Source: Rikenellaceae bacterium UBA1749 | GTDB taxonomy: Bacteria; Bacteroidota; Bacteroidia; Bacteroidales; Rikenellaceae | NCBI GenBank assembly: GCA_002315675.1 | Contig: DCHP01000101.1 | Span: 1 to 16,925 of the forward strand | Length of the DNA: 16,925 bases | Direction of reading: 5' to 3' | Shown here: positions 1 through 7,108 of the stretch, one piece after another | How the letters are laid out: every line of letters starts with the position of its first letter | Position numbering within the stretch: position 1 is the first letter of the stretch | Notes under the pieces: model-generated | The model's input: the letters and a program-made list of their open reading frames with translations, nothing else | What the model was told of the DNA's origin: nothing | Database searches by the model: none | Made by a program: the position numbers and the translations under genes

Positions 1-2
1 AG

Positions 3-662
3 CACGATTGCGATTACGCATTTCTGCTGAATCAAGATGCTTGGACCGATGCTGACATGATGGAAAAACTTGTTTCTGCAGCCCGGTCATTTCCAGACTA
101 TGCCATATACAGCCCTGTCCATCTTGATGTAGACAGAAATAATATCAATATGCATCTTTCTTTTGAGCAACCAAGCAGTTTTATCAGTGACTGTTATCTT
201 GGCTCAATAAAGGACGTGTATCCAATCACATATTCAAATGCTGCCGGATGGCTGCTTCCCCGAAAGACTTTAGAAACTGTGGGTGGCTTTACCCCATTGA
301 TTTTTCATTATGGTGAAGATGACGACTATATGAGACGTCTTGCATATCACAACCTTAAGATGGCGCTTGTTCCTGCTGCCATAATGGTTCACGACAGCAA
401 AGAAAGGGTAGATGGAGCCATGGAACTGTCAAGATACTCAAACACATATTTCCCCGAAGACTACATTGATCCAAGACTGAATACTCCCGTCTGGCAGTTG
501 AGAATCAGGTTCTTCTTTAAAGTCTTGTCGCGTTTCATGCATAGAGATACAAAGGGCGCAAAAAATTATGCAAACAGATTGAAATATGTTGCTGCTCACC
601 ACAAGGAGATAGAGTATTATAGAGAACAGAACAGAATCAAGCAGCCCAATTGGATACAATGA
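3..662 (+). CDS. GT2 family glycosyltransferase, C-terminal part (5' end outside window)
   Basis: The frame is open to the left edge; the first complete codon is at base 3, so the true start lies upstream and the ATG at 57 is internal. The first residues contain LLNQDAW, which matches the 'LLNxD' metal/nucleotide-binding region of rhamnosyltransferase-like GT2 (GT-A fold) enzymes. About 85 residues later comes YGEDDDYMRR, the acidic ED motif that normally supplies the catalytic base, followed by the usual 'P...VH' segment. These enzymes transfer a sugar from a nucleotide donor to a lipid-linked oligosaccharide on the cytoplasmic side of the membrane. About 219 residues are visible of a family length near 300. 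The stop (TGA, 660-662) overlaps the ATG of the next gene in an ATGA, so the two are probably translationally coupled. Donor and acceptor cannot be read from the sequence. Confidence 0.87.
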   Translation, partial: HDCDYAFLLNQDAWTDADMMEKLVSAARSFPDYAIYSPVHLDVDRNNINMHLSFEQPSSFISDCYLGSIKDVYPITYSNAAGWLLPRKTLETVGGFTPLIFHYGEDDDYMRRLAYHNLKMALVPAAIMVHDSKERVDGAMELSRYSNTYFPEDYIDPRLNTPVWQLRIRFFFKVLSRFMHRDTKGAKNYANRLKYVAAHHKEIEYYREQNRIKQPNWIQ

Positions 663-2113
663 CATTCATTAGTGAAATATTACAACCTGTCCGTGAATCA
701 ATACAACGGTATCCGGACAGAAACGCATTCTTCATTCAGAATGTGTCATATACATATAGCCAGTTTGCCAGACGAATATCGGCTATCAGGACCGTTATCC
801 GTTCTGCCAAGGCCGATGAGCCTGTTTGGGGACTTTCCATACAGGACAATCTCAATACATACGCCAGTATCTTTGCGCTCTGGATGGAAGGCAAGTGCTA
901 TGTGCCCCTGCATCCGGCATGGCCTGTTGACAGGATAGAGGATATAAAAAGGCAGGTGGGGTGCAGCAATGTCCTTGACAATTGTGATGTGCCATATCAT
1001 GGTGATTTGCTTGATGATTGGAAAGATTGCAGCGAGAATGATTTGGCATATATCCTGTTCACATCAGGTTCTACCGGCGTTCCAAAGGGCGTGCAGCTTA
1101 CAAGGAGCAATATTGCGGCCTTTATGGATTCATTCTGGAAAACTGGAATACGGATTGATGAAAATGACAGATGCATGCAGGTCTTTGATCTTACATTTGA
1201 CGTATCGGTCCAGTCATATCTGGTGGCGTTGACACGCGGTGCCTGCTGCTACACCGTTCCATACGGACAGGTAAAATATCTGCATGCAGCCGGCCTGATA
1301 CAGGAACAGCGCATTACGTTTGGAGCCATGGCCCCAAGCATGCTCACATATCTGCGGCCATACTTTGATGAACTTGATGCAAGTTCCATGAAGGCCTGTA
1401 TACTTACGGCCGAGGCTTGTCCCGTCGATTTGATGGAATCGTGGTTCAACTGTGCCAAAAACACAGACATTTATGATTTCTATGGCCCTACTGAAGCCAC
1501 AATTTACTGCACATATTACAAACTGACTCGCGGTGGGAATAACCTTTCACTGAACGGCATTATCAGTATTGGAAAGCCAATGGCCAACGTTCAGGCAATG
1601 ATTATTGATGATGCCGGAAATTCTATTCCAGAGAACAGTGGTGCCAGTAATAAAGGCGAACTGTGTATTGCCGGAGCACAGGTGACTCCAGGGTACTGGA
1701 ACAACCCCGAAAAGAATGCCACATCATTCTTTGAAAAGGATGGCACAATATATTATCATACCGGTGATTTATGTTACTGGGACAAGTCAGGCAACATTAT
1801 GTACTCAGGCCGTATTGACCAGCAGGCAAAAATCCAGGGCTTCCGTGTGGAACTTGGCGAGATTGAGTATCATGCGCGCAATTTTTACAACAAACAGAAG
1901 CGTGTTATGGCAATTGCATTCCAAAATGACAGTAACCTGACGGAGATTGCCCTGTTTGTTGAATCGGCACAGACAGATACTGCAGACCTGATTGCCTATC
2001 TGCGCAGCAAGATGCCCGGTTATATGATTCCAACACGAATAATTTTCATGCAGGAATTCCCGCTCAACAAGAGTGAGAAAGTTGATAGGAATGCGCTCAA
2101 ACAACAGTTGTAA
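659..2113 (+). CDS. Stand-alone adenylation enzyme (DltA/NRPS A-domain type)
   Basis: This 484-aa ANL-superfamily enzyme activates a carboxylic acid with ATP and should load it onto a phosphopantetheine carrier. The core motifs are in order: A3 TSGSTGVPKG (135-144), A4 with Asp181 in FDVSV, A5 FYGPTE (274-279), A7 YYHTGD (365-370), A8 GRIDQQAKIQGFRVELG (384-400) and the A10 lysine Lys474 in EKVDR. Asp181 aligns with the residue that binds the alpha-amino group in amino-acid-activating domains, so an amino acid is the likeliest substrate (inference). It has no fused condensation, carrier or reductase domain, like DltA. The ATG at 659 was chosen because it gives an ATGA overlap with the upstream stop; a TTG at 650 in the same frame is less likely. 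The stop overlaps the next ATG (TAATG). The separate carrier protein at 2522 is the probable partner. Confidence 0.92.
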   Translation: MTFISEILQPVRESIQRYPDRNAFFIQNVSYTYSQFARRISAIRTVIRSAKADEPVWGLSIQDNLNTYASIFALWMEGKCYVPLHPAWPVDRIEDIKRQVGCSNVLDNCDVPYHGDLLDDWKDCSENDLAYILFTSGSTGVPKGVQLTRSNIAAFMDSFWKTGIRIDENDRCMQVFDLTFDVSVQSYLVALTRGACCYTVPYGQVKYLHAAGLIQEQRITFGAMAPSMLTYLRPYFDELDASSMKACILTAEACPVDLMESWFNCAKNTDIYDFYGPTEATIYCTYYKLTRGGNNLSLNGIISIGKPMANVQAMIIDDAGNSIPENSGASNKGELCIAGAQVTPGYWNNPEKNATSFFEKDGTIYYHTGDLCYWDKSGNIMYSGRIDQQAKIQGFRVELGEIEYHARNFYNKQKRVMAIAFQNDSNLTEIALFVESAQTDTADLIAYLRSKMPGYMIPTRIIFMQEFPLNKSEKVDRNALKQQL

Positions 2114-2514
2114 TGAAACATTTGAATGAAATAAGCCATATTGGCTATGCCGTCAGGGATATTGAAACGACAGCCAGACTTTATGTGGATGGCGGTTGGA
2201 CAATGTCCAATATTTATGAGGAGAAAGTGCAGAATACACGAATTGCTTTTCTGCACAAGCCGGGTATGACTGACATTGAACTGGTTGCCCCATTGGATGG
2301 CGAATCGCCAGTCGATAATATTCTAAAAAACCAGGGCGTGGCTCCATACCATATCTGCTACGTGGTTGGTGACATAATGCAGGCAATGGAGGATTTGTAC
2401 AATGAGGGTTTCAAACCGCTGTTCTTTCCGGTTGAAAGTGTTGCTATGCACAATAAGAAAATTTGCTACCTTTATCACAATGATCTTGGCGCAATAGAAA
2501 TAGTAGAAAAATAA
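2113..2514 (+). CDS. VOC-fold protein (glyoxalase / methylmalonyl-CoA epimerase-like)
   Basis: The 133-aa product has two beta-alpha-beta-beta-beta halves typical of the vicinal oxygen chelate superfamily: HIGYAVRDIE (9-18) opens the first and YHICYVVGDI (79-88) the second. A full set of candidate metal ligands is visible: His9, Glu56 (DIELV), His80 and Glu129 (AIEIVE). This H/E/H/E pattern is like bacterial glyoxalase I; methylmalonyl-CoA epimerase has Gln at the second site. The length is that of a single-chain VOC enzyme. Its start overlaps the adenylation gene by one base and its stop is 7 bases before the carrier protein, so it very probably acts in the same pathway. A role on the carrier-bound acyl thioester, such as alpha-carbon epimerisation, is inference only. 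The reaction cannot be named from sequence. Confidence 0.82.
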   Translation: MKHLNEISHIGYAVRDIETTARLYVDGGWTMSNIYEEKVQNTRIAFLHKPGMTDIELVAPLDGESPVDNILKNQGVAPYHICYVVGDIMQAMEDLYNEGFKPLFFPVESVAMHNKKICYLYHNDLGAIEIVEK

Positions 2515-2521
2515 AGACAGT

Positions 2522-2764
2522 ATGACAAGAGAAGAGATTATTTCAAAACTTACCCCAATAGCCGAGGCGTCATTCCAGAAAAGCGGCATGGTGCTGACCA
2601 ATGACATGTGTGCCCAGAACGTTGACACCTGGACCAGTCTGGCATTCATGCAGTTCCTTACAGCCATTGAGGAGCAGTTCGGATTCAAGTTCAAGATGAT
2701 GGAACTTATCCAGATCAAGACTATGGGCAATATTATTGATGCAATAGGCAGTCACCTTTCATAA
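2522..2764 (+). CDS. Stand-alone acyl/peptidyl carrier protein
   Basis: The 80-aa product is a single phosphopantetheine-binding domain. The attachment site is Ser39 in DTWTSLAFMQFL (35-46), where WTSL stands for the usual (D)SL motif, followed by helix III with AIEEQFGFKF and a late MGNIIDAI helix typical of this fold. It would carry an acyl or aminoacyl group as a thioester on a prosthetic arm and present it to partner enzymes in the cytoplasm. It is clearly not the housekeeping fatty-acid AcpP, whose site reads DSLDTVE. Its position between an adenylation enzyme plus VOC protein and a GNAT-like protein suggests a dedicated carrier for glycan acylation, comparable in logic to DltA-DltC. The ATG at 2522 follows the upstream stop by 7 bases. 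Confidence 0.9.
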   Translation: MTREEIISKLTPIAEASFQKSGMVLTNDMCAQNVDTWTSLAFMQFLTAIEEQFGFKFKMMELIQIKTMGNIIDAIGSHLS

Positions 2765-2766
2765 AA

Positions 2767-3831
2767 ATGGCCGAGGACATACAGTTAAAGACGTTCACTG
2801 TCTTAGACCTTAAGGAATATTTCATTCATAACAGGCCTGTCGGTTTATTGTCTGAAAAGGTAATAAATCAAACCCGTGCGTATGCAACAATCATGAATCC
2901 GTATGTTACGGATAGCATGGTAGTCGTCTCTGCACTGTTTGTAGACGGTGAGATTGCGGCATACACATACGTGTTCCCCGACAGACTTGTCCGCCCGGAC
3001 CGCCTGATATATTGGAATACGGTGCTCTATGTTGATAAAAAGTTTGAAGGGCGCGGGTATGGCTTTATTGTGATAGGTCAGATGGTTGAAATCTATGGGG
3101 ATGACTACTTTGACCTTGATGCTGTTGAGGCCTCTGTTGAGAATCTTAAGTATGCAGGGCTGAAGGTAGATTATGTGGAACAGTACAATCTGGTCCAGAA
3201 AAAGATAAACAAAGAATCATTCCGTGGAAAACTGGCCTTTTTTGTAGAAAGGTGCCGTCAGATGCATGTTTCAAGACGCAGATATCTGGAACGGAAAATC
3301 CTGAAAGCTGATTATTCTTTGTCCTATTCCCGTTTTATGGATGACGGGACATTTGGGTTTATAAGGCAGAACAGTGAAGGAGATTTATTTTTGCGTTCTC
3401 AAGATACTTTCAATTGGATATTGGCCCACAGTTTTGGCGAGGAAACACCTTTGCTCAATCGTGTTAGTGATTCATGCGTATTTGCCTCCAGCAATGAAGT
3501 CTTTCACTTTTACTTGGTTTCTGTACTAAAGAACGGAAATGTAATTGGCGTGTATTTGATGAAACGTACTGCCGGTGGATTATACCTGAATTATCTGTAT
3601 TTTTCAAAAGAATACAGAAATGAGGTCTTCCTGTCAGTGGCAGAACATATCCTGAAATTCCAACCGGGGAGCTTTTTCACCGCTAATGAGGAGTTAGCTT
3701 TATTCATTGAAAAGCACAAGCTGTTTGCTCATAAACTTGTTTATAGAAAGGCATTTTCACACCCGCTCAGTTTTGCATTTGAATCAGGTAACAATTTGAT
3801 TCAGGCAGGCGATGGGGACAATATTGCGTAA
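2767..3831 (+). CDS. GNAT-like acyltransferase, possibly with two GNAT-type halves
   Basis: The 354-aa protein has, in its first half, the hallmarks of a GNAT domain: strands with VVVSALFVDGEIAAYTYVF (52-70), then VLYVDKKFEGRGYG (86-99), where GRGYG is the acyl-CoA/pantetheine pyrophosphate-binding turn, and EASVENLKYAGLKV (121-134) as the typical late motif. The second half (about 185-354) has a comparable strand/helix series (VIGVYLMKR, LYLNYLYFS, helix VAEHILKF) but no clear GxGxG turn; it could be a degenerate second GNAT domain as in FemAB-like enzymes. No signal peptide is visible. It starts 2 bases after the carrier protein stop. The natural guess is that it moves the carrier-bound acyl group to an amino-sugar nucleotide or lipid-linked sugar. 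I do not recognise a named family. Confidence 0.75.
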   Translation: MAEDIQLKTFTVLDLKEYFIHNRPVGLLSEKVINQTRAYATIMNPYVTDSMVVVSALFVDGEIAAYTYVFPDRLVRPDRLIYWNTVLYVDKKFEGRGYGFIVIGQMVEIYGDDYFDLDAVEASVENLKYAGLKVDYVEQYNLVQKKINKESFRGKLAFFVERCRQMHVSRRRYLERKILKADYSLSYSRFMDDGTFGFIRQNSEGDLFLRSQDTFNWILAHSFGEETPLLNRVSDSCVFASSNEVFHFYLVSVLKNGNVIGVYLMKRTAGGLYLNYLYFSKEYRNEVFLSVAEHILKFQPGSFFTANEELALFIEKHKLFAHKLVYRKAFSHPLSFAFESGNNLIQAGDGDNIA

Positions 3832-3832
3832 G

Positions 3833-4717
3833 ATGTTTAGGAAAATTAAACGATTAACATATCAGATTACACATCCTATCATAGGTTATGTACTAGAATT
3901 TCATAGAGTAACAGCAGAAAAAAGCATATTCACTGGCAATAATCAGTATGAGATCACTCCATCTTCATTCGAAAATATTATTATTGACTATCATAAAAAG
4001 GGATATAAGTTTATTTCAGTTGAGGAATTGTGTCAGTGTTTGAAATACAAGAAAAAGATTAGGAAATTTGTTTGTATAACATTTGATGATGGTTATAAAG
4101 ATATTTACGAAATAGCATATCCAATTTTGAAACAATATGATTCCCCGTTTGCTGTTTTTGTAGTAAATAACCATGTCAATGGAAAAGCAAAACTTTGGAG
4201 GTATGTTATTGATGATCTAATATGCGACAATGATATTATTGAATTGCACGATGGTACCAGAATTTGTTGTAAAACAGTAGCAGAAAAAGAGATTGCATTC
4301 ACTACAATATGCAACCTTTTCAATCCTCTTGAAGAAAATGACATTGTGGAATTGCTCTCTGATTATTCAATTGATTGGGAAGCTAAAACGAATGCTCTTA
4401 TGATGAATGAGGAAACTTTGCAATTATTGGCAAATGATAATATTTGCACAATAGGTTCTCATACTGTTTCGCATTGTCAATTATCTAGGTTGACGAAGGA
4501 GAAACAGATGTCAGAATTGAAAGATTCAAAAGAATACTTACATAAATTGCTACATAGAGATATTAGGTATTTTGCGTATCCTTACGGAGATTATTCGGAT
4601 GGTACAGCAAATATGGCAAATCAAATATATGCTATGACATTTGCAGGTTGGGGTGGAGGTGTTAGATGGGGCGATAACCAATTTGATGTTAAAAGAGTAA
4701 TAATTCAAGAACAATAG
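3833..4717 (+). CDS. NodB-type polysaccharide deacetylase (CE4)
   Basis: The 294-aa product carries the NodB homology motifs: TFDDG (83-87, catalytic Asp and metal Asp), HTVSH (210-214, the two metal-binding histidines) and RYFAYPYG (245-252). It therefore probably removes N-acetyl groups from a GlcNAc-type residue of the glycan. The start MFRKIKRLTY followed by HPIIGYVLEFHRV is the usual N-terminus of the capsule-locus subgroup. The ATG at 3833 comes one base after the upstream stop (TAAGATG); an in-frame ATG at 3812 would add seven residues and overlap the GNAT gene, and is less likely. There is no export signal, only a short hydrophobic patch near the N-terminus, so it may act on a lipid-linked intermediate at the membrane. 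It opens the AT-rich block of the locus. Confidence 0.86.
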   Translation: MFRKIKRLTYQITHPIIGYVLEFHRVTAEKSIFTGNNQYEITPSSFENIIIDYHKKGYKFISVEELCQCLKYKKKIRKFVCITFDDGYKDIYEIAYPILKQYDSPFAVFVVNNHVNGKAKLWRYVIDDLICDNDIIELHDGTRICCKTVAEKEIAFTTICNLFNPLEENDIVELLSDYSIDWEAKTNALMMNEETLQLLANDNICTIGSHTVSHCQLSRLTKEKQMSELKDSKEYLHKLLHRDIRYFAYPYGDYSDGTANMANQIYAMTFAGWGGGVRWGDNQFDVKRVIIQEQ

Positions 4718-4736
4718 TATTTTATAAAGATAGTCA

Positions 4737-5171
4737 ATGGAGAATAATATGAAACGACATATAGAACACCATTTACTGTTGAAGACAACTTTTTTAATCC
4801 CACCGTTTGAGAATTTGTTGTATTTGTTCCTGCTCGTGTTTTCTAATTCCACAAGAGACTATCTACTTTCTCCAGTATTTTTACTAATGATATTTTGTAC
4901 ACTTGAGACATATTTGCTCACAAGGTTTTTGGGAATGTGCATATTCCAAAAGATTGCGATTTGGAATCCATTATTTGGACCATTTGTGTTTTGGATTACG
5001 CCAATAAAAATGAATGATATAATTGTTCTGGGCATAATTATTGAGACCATATTACTTTTACTATTGTTGTTTATTAGGGAAGATATCCGAATAAAGAAAG
5101 GCAAGTCAGTTTTGTGTGCAACAGCAGTATCAAATAAAATTGCAATTCATAATGGCATTGACAAACGATAA
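4737..5171 (+). CDS. Small polytopic membrane protein of unknown function
   Basis: The 144-aa product is very hydrophobic, with three to four predicted membrane segments by eye (about 17-35, 43-61, 70-89 and 94-113). The last is a run rich in Ile/Leu, followed by the charged REDIRIKKGK and a short polar tail. No catalytic motif is visible and I do not recognise a family. It lies 19 bases after the deacetylase and 25 bases before a GT2 gene, on the same strand and in the same AT-rich composition as both, which argues that it is a real gene. It is too short for a Wzx flippase or a normal Wzy polymerase. It might be a membrane anchor or accessory factor, or a remnant of a larger membrane protein. 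An alternative ATG lies at 4749. Confidence 0.6.
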   Translation: MENNMKRHIEHHLLLKTTFLIPPFENLLYLFLLVFSNSTRDYLLSPVFLLMIFCTLETYLLTRFLGMCIFQKIAIWNPLFGPFVFWITPIKMNDIIVLGIIIETILLLLLLFIREDIRIKKGKSVLCATAVSNKIAIHNGIDKR

Positions 5172-5196
5172 GAAATGATTGAATAATAGATAAATA

Positions 5197-6129
5197 ATGA
5201 AAAATATATCAGTCGTAATTCCTTTATTCAATAAAGAGAAAGCAATACGAAACACCATTCAATCAGTTCTTAATCAGACAGTGCAAGACTTTGAATTGAT
5301 TGTTGTGAATGACGGTTCTACTGACGGAAGCCGCCAAGTGGTGGAGTCCATTTCAGATCCAAGGATTACTCTTATCAATAAAGAAAATGGTGGTGTTTCT
5401 TCAGCACGTAATGTTGGAATAAAAGCTGCGTCATCGGATTATATTGCGTTGTTGGATGGTGATGATTTTTGGGATAAATCTTTCTTGGAAGAACAATTGA
5501 AATTGATTGCAGATTTTCCTAATGCTGCAATGTGGGGCGTTAATTACGCTTTCATAAATGGAGATAAATGTACACCTTGTGATCAAGGAATGGGAAATGG
5601 ATTTCGAGGATATGTTGAAAATTATTGGGGAACTAAACACAATGATTTGTTTTGCTCAACATCAGTAGTTATTCGTAAATCCGTATTTGTACAGGTTGGT
5701 AATTTTGATGAGCGGATTTGCTATTCTGAAGATTTGGATATGTGGTATCGAATCATTTTAAATTATCCAGTGGTTTTTTATGACAAAGTACTCTCATATT
5801 ATAATCAAAATGCTGAAAATAGAAGCGCGTATGATATTAATGCTCATAGTGATATTTGTAAAAATTTTGAATTCTATATAGGTAAGTATAGTCATTATTT
5901 TGATCAGTGTAAAGATGCATCAAGATATATTTCTTCTAGAGCAGCTGCTATGATTCTTCGGGAGAATTATTATTTTGGTAATAGTTACGATAGAAAGGCA
6001 ACAGATCTAATAGTTAAGAATCTTAGATTTGATGATATTCATATTAAATACCGTTTTATTTTTCTTGTTCCTCGATTCATTGGCTTCTTTATTTATCAAA
6101 TTGTATGTCTAAAGAAAAAGCTATTATAA
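5197..6129 (+). CDS. GT2 family glycosyltransferase
   Basis: The 310-aa GT-A enzyme begins ISVVIPLFNKEKAI, with VVNDGSTDGS at 36-45 (nucleotide binding) and GGVSSARNVGI at 65-75. The metal-binding motif is LDGDD (86-90) and the probable base motif is SEDLDMWYRI (177-186). It should transfer one sugar from an NDP-sugar to the growing lipid-linked repeat. The C-terminal part ends in a hydrophobic and basic stretch (FIFLVPRFIGFFIYQIVCLKKK), compatible with membrane association. Base composition is very AT-rich; for example 6001-6060 has 13 G/C in 60 bases. The next gene starts two bases after its stop. Donor and linkage are unknown. Confidence 0.9.
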   Translation: MKNISVVIPLFNKEKAIRNTIQSVLNQTVQDFELIVVNDGSTDGSRQVVESISDPRITLINKENGGVSSARNVGIKAASSDYIALLDGDDFWDKSFLEEQLKLIADFPNAAMWGVNYAFINGDKCTPCDQGMGNGFRGYVENYWGTKHNDLFCSTSVVIRKSVFVQVGNFDERICYSEDLDMWYRIILNYPVVFYDKVLSYYNQNAENRSAYDINAHSDICKNFEFYIGKYSHYFDQCKDASRYISSRAAAMILRENYYFGNSYDRKATDLIVKNLRFDDIHIKYRFIFLVPRFIGFFIYQIVCLKKKLL

Positions 6130-6130
6130 T

Positions 6131-7096
6131 ATGCCTTTTTTTAGTATAATAATACCAATATATAACTCAGAAAGAACTATTTCACACACTATTGAATCAG
6201 TCATTAATCAATCATTTCCTGATTGGGAATTGATTTTGGTTGATGATTGTTCAAGTGATGCCAGTCCTTTGATTTGTAATCAGTTTTCAAATAAGGATCA
6301 TCGTATTCGATGTTATCACACACAAGCTAACACAGGTAGCGCAAAACTTCCTAGAGAAATAGGTATTGACTATGCTATTGGGCAGTATGTTGTCTTTATT
6401 GACAGTGATGATGAGATTAATAACAGATATTTGTTGGATTTGTATGCTGAAATAGAGTCAAATACGGCTGATGTTGTTATACCCAGAGCAATTATTCGCA
6501 ATATGGATGATTCATCTTTTTCCATTTTACCCGATACAACAATTGATGTTTCAAAAGTTGTAAATGGCAAAGAGGCATGTTTGATGACATTACCATATTG
6601 GCATATTTGTTGTGGAGGTATGTCTTTTCGCAGGGAACTATACGATGGTATCAAAGGGAAGAATCCAAATCATTATATGAATTCAGACGAATTCACCTCG
6701 AGGCTACTCCTTTTTTCTGCAAAAAAGATAGCTTTTTCTAGAGCGGAATATACTTATTGGCAACATAGTTCTTCAATTACACATAAAGTTTCCATTGATC
6801 TTTATGATATACTGACTGTTGATCTACAATTGTTGGAATTTGTAAAAACAAACTATGAAAAAAACGTAGTTAATGAGGTAGGTAGCAAAATGTTGTCAGA
6901 TTTGATTAGATTACAAAAGTTATTTATTAATAACAAACGGCAATTTTCAAATAATGATAAAAAACTTATTTCTTGCAAAATGAAAGAAGGTTTTAGGGGT
7001 ATGAAATCTTATGATATAAATTTTTCAGATTGGAAATCTAAACTATTTAGCATCAATATGATGGTGTTAAAATGTCTCTGTTTTTTAAATCATTAA
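6131..7096 (+). CDS. GT2 family glycosyltransferase
   Basis: The 321-aa GT-A enzyme begins FSIIIPIYNSERTI and shares the N-terminal pattern of the preceding gene (TIESVINQSFPDWEL), suggesting the two are distant paralogues. It has VDDCSSDAS at 37-45 and the metal-binding DSDDE at 91-95. The usual 'ARNxGI' segment reads KLPREIGI (72-79). A later acidic NSDEFTSRLL motif fits the base position. It starts one base after the preceding stop and shares that gene's strong AT bias. The downstream GT2 at 7109 begins 12 bases after its end. The sugar it transfers cannot be told from sequence. Confidence 0.89.
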   Translation: MPFFSIIIPIYNSERTISHTIESVINQSFPDWELILVDDCSSDASPLICNQFSNKDHRIRCYHTQANTGSAKLPREIGIDYAIGQYVVFIDSDDEINNRYLLDLYAEIESNTADVVIPRAIIRNMDDSSFSILPDTTIDVSKVVNGKEACLMTLPYWHICCGGMSFRRELYDGIKGKNPNHYMNSDEFTSRLLLFSAKKIAFSRAEYTYWQHSSSITHKVSIDLYDILTVDLQLLEFVKTNYEKNVVNEVGSKMLSDLIRLQKLFINNKRQFSNNDKKLISCKMKEGFRGMKSYDINFSDWKSKLFSINMMVLKCLCFLNH

Positions 7097-7108
7097 TACC
7101 CTTATCAG

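Noticed and set aside
650..661. TTG at 650 as start of the adenylation enzyme
   Set aside because: It would overlap the upstream gene by 13 bases; the ATG at 659 gives the ATGA overlap seen at several other junctions of the locus.
3812..3834. ATG at 3812 as start of the deacetylase
   Set aside because: It overlaps the GNAT gene by 20 bases; the ATG at 3833 directly after that stop gives the family-like N-terminus.
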